Shown: one piece after another, positions 42,357 through 50,694 of the stretch | Layout: each line of letters begins with the position of its first letter | How positions within the stretch are numbered: position 1 is the first letter of the stretch | From: Bacillota bacterium | Lineage (GTDB): Bacteria; Bacillota; Clostridia; Clostridiales; Clostridiaceae | Assembly (NCBI GenBank): GCA_030706015.1 | Contig: JAUZPI010000027.1 | Span: 1-51,694, forward strand | DNA length: 51,694 nucleotides | Reading direction: 5' to 3' | The notes under the pieces: model-generated | Seen by the model: the letters and a program-made list of their open reading frames with translations, nothing else | What the model was told of the DNA's origin: nothing | Databases searched by the model: none | Program-made: the position numbers and the translations under genes

Positions 42357-44234
42357 CTATACAACTCCTAATTTCTTACCGTATCTTACCAACCACCAAT
42401 TAGGTATATAGGATATTAGTATTCCAATAAGTGCTGCAATTTGTGCAAATCCCCACCAAATAACACTATTGTATCTAGGTATCGCAGAAACATAGTTCAT
42501 ATTTAACCACCACATACTTAACATCATTCCTACTGATATGGCTGTTACGGACACGAATACAACTAAATAGGAATTCTTAACTGCATCCCAATAGACAAGC
42601 TTCTTACTTTCCATAATCATATTAGGAGTGAATATATAAATGCATAGCAATAAAGCCGTTATATATATTGCTACCATCTGTATAATCATAGGATTACCTA
42701 ATAGATGTATTCCGTATGGGGCGGGAAGAGCAATCAAAGGAAGACCTATCAAAGCCATCAAATATCTCATTCCTATCATTACTGAACTGGTAAAGGCAGC
42801 TGTAGCTACAGTAGCCACTGCTGTACGTTTCCACATTGGTCTAAGCCAAACTTTATTTCCATTAATCATAATCCATGGATTATCTATGTATGAAATAATA
42901 TATAACCATACTCCCATTGGACCTAGTATTAACACCGATAATATCCACATCAACTTAACCAATACAGATAACTTTTTCATTCTCAAAAACAAGTGAAATG
43001 TTAACCACAGTGCTCCAAATAAAGAAATGAATAGGTATATGATTGCCAGCATTTCTATTCCGCTGACACCCTGTTCGCCCATGGTTTCATAGGGCTGAAT
43101 TTCTTCAATAAAATCAGTTCTGGCTTGAACAGCGTAGTTTATTATATTATCATTCCCAACTATCCAAACTTTATTATACGGCCCCTCTAAAGCATCAAAA
43201 AAGTAACTAGGTTTCATTCTCCACAAATAATTTTCAGTAAGTGACGACAAAGTATTGCCATTAGTCCATAAAAGAGGACCTCCATTTCCTTTAAGACAGA
43301 GATGAGTACTTAATGCTGCCATCTCCAAATTACTTTTGTTAGCTAGTATAAAATTATGATTTACGCTGTTCCTTTCTCTATCAGCATTCCACCCCACTCC
43401 ATTTTTAGGATCGTAAAACTTTGCAAATCTAATTGCTAAATCCTCTGCCGTATATCCCGTTATAGATGTTACTGATCCTGCTATTCCACTTAATCCTGGT
43501 TCTGATGCAACACTTTTATTTCCAACTAAATATACATTTTGGGGTTTGTTTTTGGATAATACATCCCTAGATGAATTATATAGCTTGCTGTCTTTATCAG
43601 AAAACAACAGAATTCCTCCCTGTTCTGCAACTAAGGTTCCCACTGGAATAGCCAGTAATGGGTCTTTTTCAGAAACTACAAAAGCTTTATCTTTTGTAGT
43701 TAATATACTTGGAAAACTATATACTACATCTTGAAGTTCATTTATATTTGAATAGGTTATATATTTTATCTTTAGTTTATTTGATACTAAACTGCTGTTT
43801 ATATTATTATTTCCCTTGCCAAATACTAAGACCTGAGTATTATCAAACTTTGCTATCCCCATAGGTGCTAGTTGTTCTAAATACCCTATTATCTCATTTG
43901 AGTTCTTTTTATCTGCAATTATTATTGCACTATTGTATGCTCTTGCTACAGGTATAAGAGCCAGTATATCTTCCCAAGCACCACCATTTAGTACAATTAC
44001 ACCACTTGGTTTACTTCTATTATCAACTGATGGATAAATTACTTTTAGTATTTTTGTTCCCTCTTCTCCCGTATTATTGGCCGATATTCTTAAAGTATTT
44101 CCTGTAGACATATTCGGTATATAAGTAATACTGGATGACTTAGTAGGAAACAGGAGCCTTCTAAAAATATTTAACGGTCCAGATATCAACAGAAAACATA
44201 ATATGACAGATATCACTATAGCTGCTTTTCTCAT
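42357..44234 (-). CDS. Cell-wall-binding repeat protein fused to a polytopic membrane domain
   Basis: This 625-residue protein has an N-terminal signal/anchor (about 5-25), an extracytoplasmic region (about 50-385) with CW_binding_2-like repeats (ILLFSDKDSKLYNSSRDVL...VYLVGNKSV), then about seven membrane segments to the C-terminus. The membrane part contains LILGPMGVWLYIISYIDNP and KVWLRPMWKRTAVATVATAAF, weakly DUF4396-like. A wall-anchoring ectodomain fused to a multi-helix membrane unit is uncommon and suggests a surface complex or transporter linked to the wall. First gene of the operon; ATG after AGGAGGAG. Confidence 0.77.
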   Translation of the reverse strand: MRKAAIVISVILCFLLISGPLNIFRRLLFPTKSSSITYIPNMSTGNTLRISANNTGEEGTKILKVIYPSVDNRSKPSGVIVLNGGAWEDILALIPVARAYNSAIIIADKKNSNEIIGYLEQLAPMGIAKFDNTQVLVFGKGNNNINSSLVSNKLKIKYITYSNINELQDVVYSFPSILTTKDKAFVVSEKDPLLAIPVGTLVAEQGGILLFSDKDSKLYNSSRDVLSKNKPQNVYLVGNKSVASEPGLSGIAGSVTSITGYTAEDLAIRFAKFYDPKNGVGWNADRERNSVNHNFILANKSNLEMAALSTHLCLKGNGGPLLWTNGNTLSSLTENYLWRMKPSYFFDALEGPYNKVWIVGNDNIINYAVQARTDFIEEIQPYETMGEQGVSGIEMLAIIYLFISLFGALWLTFHLFLRMKKLSVLVKLMWILSVLILGPMGVWLYIISYIDNPWIMINGNKVWLRPMWKRTAVATVATAAFTSSVMIGMRYLMALIGLPLIALPAPYGIHLLGNPMIIQMVAIYITALLLCIYIFTPNMIMESKKLVYWDAVKNSYLVVFVSVTAISVGMMLSMWWLNMNYVSAIPRYNSVIWWGFAQIAALIGILISYIPNWWLVRYGKKLGVV

Positions 44235-44322
44235 AGTACTCCTCCTATGACTTAAAACTACATAATATTAAAAACTTTTTACTATTTTAATATACACATT
44301 ATTTTATTTTTCATGTATTTGT

Positions 44323-45045
44323 TTACTCTATTCCGTATTTCCCCTGTGACTCCTTTTTATTGTAGTCCTTTATAGAAACATATAGTCCTCCATTTGAATC
44401 TAAACCAGCATATAATACGTCTTTAATATTTAATGCCCCATTTTTCTTCAGTTGTTCATCTAGCCACTTCTCGTCAAAATTGGTTTGTTTTAAGTTTTCA
44501 CTCATCACTCTACCATCAATAACTAAGTCCGTTGTTAGCCCTTTATATGTAGTTTGTAAATTCAAATCAGATACCGTTACTGGATGTTTATCATGTTTTA
44601 GAAGTACTGAAAACTTGCCGGTAGGTTCCATAATAACATACTCAGCATCTGCTATGTTAAATACATCTTTTTCTCTCAAGACTGATAGTAGATCATTTAC
44701 AGTAACACGCATTCGCTTTATATTTCTGTATATAATTTGCCCTCTTGCAACCAGGACAACGGGCTCTGAATTTAAAAGCTTTCTTAATTTTACACTTTTC
44801 ATACTAAGTTTAGCAGTTATTATAGCCAAAGCTGTTAATACCACAAGCGTAATAGCTGCTCCTAATGGTGTTCTTTGATGAGCTAAAGCATACTCAGCGC
44901 CTACTTCTCCAATAATTATAGCTACGACAAAATCAAAAAAAGTCATCTCTGATATTAATTTTCTAGTGATTAATCTGGTTAAAATCATCATCAAAACAAA
45001 TATTACAACACTTCTTATAAATGTATTTAATGCAATTGCATACAT
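44323..45045 (-). CDS. DUF421 (YetF/YdfS-type) membrane protein
   Basis: This 240-residue protein has three N-terminal membrane segments (with RLITRKLISEMTFFDFVVAIIIGEVGAEYAL), followed by the conserved cytosolic DUF421 core (SEPVVLVARGQIIYRNIKRMRVTVNDLLSVLREKDVFNIADAEYVIMEPTGKFSVL). DUF421 proteins, including those encoded with SpoVA(2mob) and 2Duf, sit in spore inner membranes and raise spore resistance in some Bacilli; others have general membrane roles. Together with the DUF1657 gene 4 kb away this suggests a spore-membrane function (inference). AAAGGGGGC precedes the ATG. Confidence 0.9.
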   Translation of the reverse strand: MYAIALNTFIRSVVIFVLMMILTRLITRKLISEMTFFDFVVAIIIGEVGAEYALAHQRTPLGAAITLVVLTALAIITAKLSMKSVKLRKLLNSEPVVLVARGQIIYRNIKRMRVTVNDLLSVLREKDVFNIADAEYVIMEPTGKFSVLLKHDKHPVTVSDLNLQTTYKGLTTDLVIDGRVMSENLKQTNFDEKWLDEQLKKNGALNIKDVLYAGLDSNGGLYVSIKDYNKKESQGKYGIE

Positions 45046-45143
45046 ATTAATAGCCCCCTTTGCATGTAGAAAAACTCAATGATGATGTAGCTAATTACTA
45101 TTATTACATTTACAAATAAAAATTATTAGTGATTACTAGAGTT

Positions 45144-45617
45144 CTATCTTCTAGTATCAATACCTTCATGCTTTAGTAAAAACTCCTTTATATCTAGTCC
45201 TCCAGCATAACCAATTAACTTACCACTAGTTCCTATAACTCTATGACATGGAATTATTATTGGTATTTTATTTTTATTATTAGCTCCACCTACAGCTCTT
45301 ACAGCCTTAGGATTATTTATTTCCTGGGCAATATGTTTATACGTTACAGTCTTCCCATAAGGTATTCTCATCAGTTCATTCCAAACCTGTTTCTGAAAAT
45401 CAGTTCCCTTTAGATTTAATCTTACGGTAAACTCCTTTCTGTTACCCTGAAAATATTCCTCCAACTGCCTTATACATTCTTTTATGTTTTTATCCTCAAT
45501 ATTATTTTCAATACCATACTCTTTGCTCTCTTTAATAAAATTAATCTCTTCTATTCCTTCATCACTAGATATGATTTCAAGTGTCCCGATTGGCGAATTA
45601 TAATATGCTTTTTTCAA
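45144..45617 (-). CDS. ogt: Methylated-DNA-protein-cysteine S-methyltransferase
   Basis: This 157-residue suicide DNA repair protein has the active-site cysteine in the canonical IPCHRVIGTSGKLIGYAGG motif. GTDFQKQVWNELMRIPYGKTVTY and the arginine-finger helix NPKAVRAVGGANNKN form its DNA-binding helix-turn-helix. It removes methyl groups from O6-methylguanine in DNA. It is of the short Ogt/DAT1 type without an Ada regulatory domain. Start is TTG at 45617 after AAGGAGG. Confidence 0.95.
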   Translation of the reverse strand: MKKAYYNSPIGTLEIISSDEGIEEINFIKESKEYGIENNIEDKNIKECIRQLEEYFQGNRKEFTVRLNLKGTDFQKQVWNELMRIPYGKTVTYKHIAQEINNPKAVRAVGGANNKNKIPIIIPCHRVIGTSGKLIGYAGGLDIKEFLLKHEGIDTRR

Positions 45618-45652
45618 TATTTGACCTCCTTAAGGATACTAAATTTTAAATA

Positions 45653-45694
45653 AAAAAAGTAAGGACTTACCTTAGTATAAATCCTTACTTTTAA
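45653..45694 (-). terminator. Terminator of the NatAB-like exporter operon
   Basis: AAAAAGTAAGGA pairs with TCCTTACTTTT (ending 45692), and on the minus strand a TTTTTTT tract follows. It lies between the exporter permease and ogt. Confidence 0.85.
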
Positions 45695-45738
45695 TTATTA
45701 TACAATACTTTAATTATTAAAAAAACGCCTTTAGTTTC

Positions 45739-46923
45739 TTATGTTCTAAATATTACATCTTCTCTGCTGAACATATATCTTGCAAATAGTATTGCAGCTA
45801 CTATATATACTGCCATCCAGCCAAAGGTAATAGCTATATGTGCATAGTTATGAATACCTACTAAAAACTCTTTTATTAAACATGCTGCATTAGTTATTGG
45901 AATACTAAAATAAAAAGTCTCTATATTTTTAGGATCCTTCATCATAGTTGCATAAACAAGAATCATTCCCACTACCGTAACAGGACTTAAGTAGGTTTGT
46001 GCTTCTTTAAATGACCTAGCATAAATACTTACTGCAAGCTCGAAGGCTCCAAATACCATTGTACACAGTATTGGTAATATCATTATTAATACTAGGGTAC
46101 CTGCCCCTAAATTAAAATCGCCCTTGCCACCAAACATACCGTTTTTTTGCTGCATTGTTATGAACATACCTGCTAAAGATGCCATAGACATAATCAGCCC
46201 CATTACTGTAATAGCTAAGAATTTTCCCCATAGTAAAGATAGCCTATTTGCTTTTGTAGTTAAAAGAGGTTCTAAGGTTCCTCTTTCCTTTTCGCCTGCT
46301 CCTAAATCTACCGCAGAAGCTAATGTACCTGTGATACTATATAATATTAGAAGTAATGGCAATATCATTGTTACTATCATCTTACCTACTCCACTATCCT
46401 TCTTCTCTATAGTATCCTCTACAACATTAATAGGGTTTAATATATTAGCATCAATATTTCTCTTTGCTAGTCTATTCCCAACTATTTGCTTTGAGTAGTT
46501 ATTGATATAAGTATTTATTATAGATACTGCAGTAATAGCATCACTGCTGGAATTGTCATATGTTAACGTGATATTTTGATTATTATCTTTGTCAATACTT
46601 TCATCAAAACCTGCTGGTATAGTTATTGCTGCAAAGATTTTTCCGTCTTTTACATCCTGCTTTATATCTTTAGAAGCAACTAGTTTAATATTCTTCTGAG
46701 CTTTTAGAAAAGCGCCAAAATTACTCTGGCCCTGATCAACAATAGTAACTTTTAAATTATTTTCTACCTTTTTTTCACTATTATTAGCTACCATACCTAT
46801 AAAAAAAGATATAATTGGAAGGATAAGCAATGGTAAAAGAATACTAAAAATAACGGTTTTTCTATCTCTGAATATATCTAAAAGTTCCTTTTTGAATACT
46901 ATTCCGATAACACTTTTTTTCAT
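45739..46923 (-). CDS. natB: ABC-2 type exporter permease (NatB-like)
   Basis: This 394-residue protein has one N-terminal membrane helix (about 22-42), a large extracytoplasmic domain (about 45-180) and a C-terminal block of about five helices with the ABC-2 motif VDLGAGEKERGTLEPLLTT. This plan matches the NatB subunit of sodium-extruding or other ABC-2 exporters; the true substrate is uncertain. The ATG at 46923 behind GGAGGG is preferred over an ATG at 46968 that would overlap the upstream ATPase gene. Last gene of the operon xre-(broken gene)-ATPase-permease. Confidence 0.87.
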   Translation of the reverse strand: MKKSVIGIVFKKELLDIFRDRKTVIFSILLPLLILPIISFFIGMVANNSEKKVENNLKVTIVDQGQSNFGAFLKAQKNIKLVASKDIKQDVKDGKIFAAITIPAGFDESIDKDNNQNITLTYDNSSSDAITAVSIINTYINNYSKQIVGNRLAKRNIDANILNPINVVEDTIEKKDSGVGKMIVTMILPLLLILYSITGTLASAVDLGAGEKERGTLEPLLTTKANRLSLLWGKFLAITVMGLIMSMASLAGMFITMQQKNGMFGGKGDFNLGAGTLVLIMILPILCTMVFGAFELAVSIYARSFKEAQTYLSPVTVVGMILVYATMMKDPKNIETFYFSIPITNAACLIKEFLVGIHNYAHIAITFGWMAVYIVAAILFARYMFSREDVIFRT

Positions 46924-46939
46924 AATACCTAACCCTCCC

Positions 46940-47689
46940 CTATATAATGTTTCTTTCAGCATTTTCATTCTTTGTATTAATCAGCTGCATAAATACTTCT
47001 TCTAAATCATTATTACCATACTTGTTCTTAAGTTCTTGCAAAGAACCTTCATCTACTATCTTACCCTTATGTATAATTATAATCCTGTCGCAGAGCTTTT
47101 CTACCTCAGTCATACTGTGACTAGAGAAAATAACTGCCTTATTTTCTTTTTTACAATTTAATATGAACTCATGAATAATTCTTGCTGCACTTACATCAAG
47201 ACCTGTAGTAGGTTCATCGAATAAAACTACAGATGGATTATGAACAATGGATCTAGCTATAGCAATCTTCTGCTTCATTCCTCTTGAAAACTTGCCTACC
47301 CTTCTATCAAGATATTCTTTCATCTCAAGACTTTTGGCTAAACTATCTATACTTTTCTTAGCTTCATCATCAGACATACCATTAAGTTCCGCAAAATATT
47401 TAATATTCTCTCTTCCAGTTAATCTATCATAAAGACCAACCTCTCCCCCAAAAAGTATACCTATTTCACCTCTTACTTTTTCGGGGGCTTTATTTACGTC
47501 ATAACCCTTTATTACAGCTGTTCCACCTGATGTCTTTAACATTGTTGCCAGCATTCTTAACGTAGTGGTTTTACCGGCACCATTTTCCCCAAGTAGTCCT
47601 ACTATCTCTCCATCCCTTACAGTAAAATTGATGTTGTCCACTGCTGTAACATCTTTAAACTTTTTAGTTAGATCTTTAACCTCAATCAT
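46940..47689 (-). CDS. natA: ABC exporter ATP-binding protein (NatA-like)
   Basis: This 249-residue ATPase has Walker A GLLGENGAGKTT, signature FSRGMKQK, Walker B VVLFDEPTTGLD and switch histidine FSSHSM. The SRGMKQK form of the signature is typical of NatA/CcmA-type exporters. Its ATG is in frame with the upstream TAG-interrupted membrane gene, with no stop between that TAG and this start, an unusual arrangement. AAGGGTAGG serves as ribosome binding site. It drives the NatB-like permease encoded 16 nt downstream. Confidence 0.93.
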   Translation of the reverse strand: MIEVKDLTKKFKDVTAVDNINFTVRDGEIVGLLGENGAGKTTTLRMLATMLKTSGGTAVIKGYDVNKAPEKVRGEIGILFGGEVGLYDRLTGRENIKYFAELNGMSDDEAKKSIDSLAKSLEMKEYLDRRVGKFSRGMKQKIAIARSIVHNPSVVLFDEPTTGLDVSAARIIHEFILNCKKENKAVIFSSHSMTEVEKLCDRIIIIHKGKIVDEGSLQELKNKYGNNDLEEVFMQLINTKNENAERNII

Positions 47690-47992
47690 AATAAACCTAC
47701 CCTTTCTATTTAAATATAGATTTTGATTAATATTTTCTACTGTACACCAACATAGAAATTGTATAACTGCTAGTACAATAAATAAAATATTATTATATAG
47801 TTCTCTATTTATAACAACACTTGATGATGCTGCTATAAATGTACCACCAAGTGTAATTACTATAAAGGTAATAATAAATGCTAAACACCCTGCCTTTGTT
47901 TTTATTAGCTACGTGCGTTCGTCACCACCAATTGATTGTTTTTTTCTTACCTTATAGACCGCAACAGATAATAGCATTAAAACACTTACCAC
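47690..47992 (-). pseudogene. Nonsense-disrupted DUF2178-like membrane gene between XRE regulator and exporter ATPase
   Basis: A GTG start overlaps the XRE stop (TAGTG) and is preceded by GAGGAG. The frame reads VVSVLMLLSVAVYKVRKKQSIGGDERT, meets TAG at 47911-47909, then continues LIKTKAGCLAFIITFIVITLGG and a further hydrophobic segment. DERT-K-LIKTKAG is the typical junction in small DUF2178-like membrane proteins that accompany XRE regulators, so the TAG probably replaces a lysine AAG by one base change. After the TAG the frame runs, without another stop, into the ATPase start at 47689. Alternatives are a real 27-residue peptide or a sequencing error. Confidence 0.65.
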
Positions 47993-48189
47993 TATTCCTC
48001 CTCAAATACAAATACATCTTCAATGAAACAATTAAATACTTTAGCAATTTTATAAGCTAAGAATATGGATGGATTATATTTGCCTTTTTCTAATGAAATG
48101 ATGGTTTGTCTTGATACTTCTACGATTCCTGCTAAATCTTCTTGAGTTAATCCTTTATCTTCTCTAAACTTCTTAATATTATTCTTCAA
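47992..48189 (-). CDS. XRE/Cro-type transcriptional repressor (YozG-like, 65 residues)
   Basis: This 65-residue stand-alone helix-turn-helix protein reads NIKKFREDKGLTQEDLAGIVEVSRQTIISLEKGKYNPSI followed by LAYKIAKVFNCFIEDVF, the standard small Xre-like regulator that controls membrane proteins or exporters. Start is TTG at 48189 after AAAGGTGATG. It is the first gene of the exporter operon. Two copies of a 16-bp palindrome flank the promoter just upstream, strongly suggesting autorepression of the whole operon. Confidence 0.92.
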   Translation of the reverse strand: MKNNIKKFREDKGLTQEDLAGIVEVSRQTIISLEKGKYNPSIFLAYKIAKVFNCFIEDVFVFEEE

Positions 48190-48210
48190 ATATTATCATC
48201 ACCTTTTCTA

Positions 48211-48273
48211 TGTAAAGCTTACTTTACAATCCAATTGTATCCTTTTTATTCCATGGCGTCAAGTATACTTTAC
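48211..48273 (-). promoter_or_regulatory. Promoter with two matching operators for the XRE-exporter operon
   Basis: On the minus strand TTGACG (48262-48257), 17 bp and TACAAT (48239-48234) form a strong promoter. GTAAAGCTTACTTTAC (48212-48227) and GTCAAGTATACTTTAC (48258-48273) match at 13 of 16 positions and are both palindromic. One covers the -35, the other sits at the transcription start. Centres are 46 bp apart. Confidence 0.82.
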
Positions 48274-48284
48274 GTTTTATTTGC

Positions 48285-48315
48285 AAAAAAAGCAGAGTTT
48301 TCACTCTACTTTTTT
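48285..48315 (-). terminator. Terminator of the HPr gene
   Basis: AAAAAAGCAGAG pairs with CTCTACTTTTTT (one mismatch) about 45 nt after the stop; the minus strand has a T7 tract. Confidence 0.85.
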
Positions 48316-48360
48316 ACCCCGTATGCTGTAAATATAATTAATTTTAACTTAAATATGTTT

Positions 48361-48621
48361 TTACTCGGCTATTGATTCTACTAATTGTGCTAACTCATCA
48401 GCAGCCGCCTTTTCATCTGTACCAGAAGTTATAATCTTTATTACAGATCCACTGCCAATTCCTAATGATAAAATTCCTATAAGACTTTTACCAGTTGCCT
48501 TTTTGCCATTATACTCTACCTGTATATCACTTTTAAATGAAGCTGCTTTCTTCATAAATAAAGTTGCAGGTCTTGCATGCAGGCCTGTAGTTGATTTTAC
48601 TGTAACTTCCCTTGTAACCAT
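48361..48621 (-). CDS. ptsH: HPr phosphocarrier protein of the PTS
   Basis: This 86-residue protein has phospho-acceptor H15 in TTGLHARPA and regulatory S46 in KSLIGILSLGI, the site of HPr kinase. Having H15 distinguishes it from Crh. It relays phosphate from Enzyme I to sugar-specific EII proteins and, when serine-phosphorylated, serves in catabolite repression with CcpA. The ATG at 48621 behind GGAGGG is used; the open frame extends 37 codons upstream with no start signal. ptsI is not adjacent, so the gene is monocistronic, as in many clostridia. Confidence 0.95.
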   Translation of the reverse strand: MVTREVTVKSTTGLHARPATLFMKKAASFKSDIQVEYNGKKATGKSLIGILSLGIGSGSVIKIITSGTDEKAAADELAQLVESIAE

Positions 48622-48850
48622 AATGATCCCTCCACTTATTCTAATTATGTGCGTAATCATTTTAATCTCTATATTCTCTATATTCTTTTTATTCAATCCT
48701 CTCATGACAACCATCGTATACAATTTTAGCACATGGAAATGATTGCCTATAACATATAGCTTACCTCAATTTATTGCAATAGTCAATATTTTTGTGCAAA
48801 ATATTGCACAAGTTTTTTACATCTTATTTTATTAACTTTAGACAAAAAAA

Positions 48851-48872
48851 TACCATGCCCCACAGCATGGTA
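48851..48872 (-). terminator. Terminator of the acc operon
   Basis: TACCATG (48851-48857) pairs with CATGGTA (48866-48872). Read on the minus strand a T7 tract follows. It marks the 3' end of the fatty acid synthesis operon. Confidence 0.9.
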
Positions 48873-48891
48873 AAGTATCTATTTCCAAACT

Positions 48892-49728
48892 TTATTCAAT
48901 ATATTCTCCTAAGCTTCTAAACTTACTATATCTCTCCTCAACAAGATCTTCAACAGGCTTTTCTATCAATCCAGGAAGTACCTCTAAGATGCTGCTTTTG
49001 ATAGATTCAGCCATTGCCTTAACATCCTTATGGGCTCCACCTTCAGGCTCATCTATAATCCTATCAATTATAGCAAATTCCTTAAGGTCCTCTGCAGTTA
49101 TCTTCATTACATCTGCAGCTTCCTTGGCCCTACTTGGATCCTTCCATAGTATGCTGGCAAAGCCTTCTGGTGAAAGTATTGAATATATAGAGTGTTCAAG
49201 CATCCAAACCTGATCAGCTACAGCCATAGCTAAGGCACCGCCACTACCGCCTTCTCCTATTACAAGAGAAATTATAGGAATTTTAAGAGTTGACATTTCC
49301 ATAAGGTTTTTAGCTATTGCTTCCCCTTGACCTCTTTCTTCTGCACCTATTCCGCAAAATGCCCCTGGAGTATCTACAAAACATATTACTGGTCTCTTAA
49401 ATTTTTCAGCCTGTTTCATTAATCTCAATGCTTTACGATATCCCTCTGGATGCGGACATCCAAAATTTCTTTCAATATTTTCTTTAGTATTCCTTCCTTT
49501 TTGTTGTCCTATTACAGTTACAGATATACCGTTTATTACAGCTATTCCTCCTATAATAGATGGGTCATCTCTAAATTGACGATCCCCATGTAATTCAATA
49601 AAGGAATCAAAAATTTCATTTATATAATCGAGTGCTGTAGGTCTCTCTACCATTCTTGCAATAGATAGCTTTTCCCATGGAGTCAGCACCTTTTTTTTAT
49701 GCTCTTTTACACCTTCCGAACCAAACAC
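48892..49728 (-). CDS. accA: Acetyl-CoA carboxylase carboxyltransferase subunit alpha
   Basis: This 278-residue subunit has the crotonase-like alpha fold with TPWEKLSIARMVERPTALDYI, ELHGDRQFRDDP, GFASILWKD and the oxyanion-loop region FVDTPGAFCGIGAEERGQGEAIA. With AccD it transfers the carboxyl group from biotin on AccB to acetyl-CoA, making malonyl-CoA. The likely start is GTG at 49728 after AGGAGAGGTG; another in-frame GTG at 49737 overlaps that site. Last gene of the operon, followed by a strong terminator. Confidence 0.95.
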   Translation of the reverse strand: MFGSEGVKEHKKKVLTPWEKLSIARMVERPTALDYINEIFDSFIELHGDRQFRDDPSIIGGIAVINGISVTVIGQQKGRNTKENIERNFGCPHPEGYRKALRLMKQAEKFKRPVICFVDTPGAFCGIGAEERGQGEAIAKNLMEMSTLKIPIISLVIGEGGSGGALAMAVADQVWMLEHSIYSILSPEGFASILWKDPSRAKEAADVMKITAEDLKEFAIIDRIIDEPEGGAHKDVKAMAESIKSSILEVLPGLIEKPVEDLVEERYSKFRSLGEYIE

Positions 49729-49799
49729 ACATATCACCTCTCCTATGTCTCTTTTGTTCTACCTCAACTATAATTCTGACAATACCCTTTTTATTTTCT

Positions 49800-50663
49800 T
49801 TATACAGCTAGTAAATAGCCTAATGTCTCTTTAAGTTTAGATCTTTCAACTACCTTATCAACAAATCCATGTTCAAGTAAGAACTCAGCAGTCTGAAAAT
49901 CGTCTGGTAACTTTTGTTTTATAGTTCCTTCAATTACTCTTCTTCCTGCAAAACCGATTAATGCACCAGGCTCTGATAATATTATATCTCCAAGCATTGC
50001 AAAACTAGCTGTAACGCCCCCGGTAGTAGGATCTGTTAAAACAGTTATATACAATAAACCAGCCTTATCATGTTTAGCAATAGCTGCACTAGTTTTTGCC
50101 ATCTGCATTAATGAATACATTCCCTCTTGCATTCTAGCACCACCGGATGCTGTAAATATTATTACAGGCAGGCTTAATTCTGTAGCTTTTTCCACAGCTC
50201 TCGTGATTTTTTCTCCAACAACAGATCCCATGCTAGCCATCATAAAATTACTATCCATTATAGCAATAACTGTTCTTTTTCCTTCTATCTCCCCTACTCC
50301 TGTAACTACAGCATCATTTATACCAGTTTTCTGTATAAGCTTTTCTGTTTTTTCGCTGTAGTTTGGAAAGTCCAAAGGATTTGCAGCTTTCATACTTTCA
50401 TTAAATTCTTCAAAAGTACCTTCATCTATTATCAAATCAATTCTTTCTCGTGCAGTTAATCTAAAATGAGTTTTACAGTACTGACAAGTATTTAGATTTT
50501 TTTCTAAATCCCTTTTATATATTATTTTACCGCAGCTGTCACATTTGACCCACATACCATCTGGTATTATTGGTGTTTGTTCTACTCTAGTTTTATTTTC
50601 ATCATCTTCTCTAAGTCTTGTGCTAGTTACGGTAATGTATTTTCTCTTTCTAAATAAATCCAT
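49800..50663 (-). CDS. accD: Acetyl-CoA carboxylase carboxyltransferase subunit beta
   Basis: This 287-residue subunit has an N-terminal C4 zinc ribbon (WVKCDSCGKIIYKRDLEKNLNTCQYC, about residues 38-63) followed by the crotonase-like core (IFTASGGARMQEGMYSLMQM and LTDPTTGGVTASFAMLGD). It pairs with AccA to form the carboxyltransferase. In this operon the order is accC-accD-accA on the minus strand, a standard clostridial arrangement. Start ATG at 50663 follows GGTGAAATGG. Confidence 0.96.
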   Translation of the reverse strand: MDLFRKRKYITVTSTRLREDDENKTRVEQTPIIPDGMWVKCDSCGKIIYKRDLEKNLNTCQYCKTHFRLTARERIDLIIDEGTFEEFNESMKAANPLDFPNYSEKTEKLIQKTGINDAVVTGVGEIEGKRTVIAIMDSNFMMASMGSVVGEKITRAVEKATELSLPVIIFTASGGARMQEGMYSLMQMAKTSAAIAKHDKAGLLYITVLTDPTTGGVTASFAMLGDIILSEPGALIGFAGRRVIEGTIKQKLPDDFQTAEFLLEHGFVDKVVERSKLKETLGYLLAV

Positions 50664-50694
50664 GCCATTTCACCGTTCTTTCAATTTATTAACA

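Noticed and set aside
47878..48060. Plus-strand open frame of about 60 codons
   Set aside because: It is antisense to the XRE gene and the interrupted membrane gene, and has no ribosome binding site.
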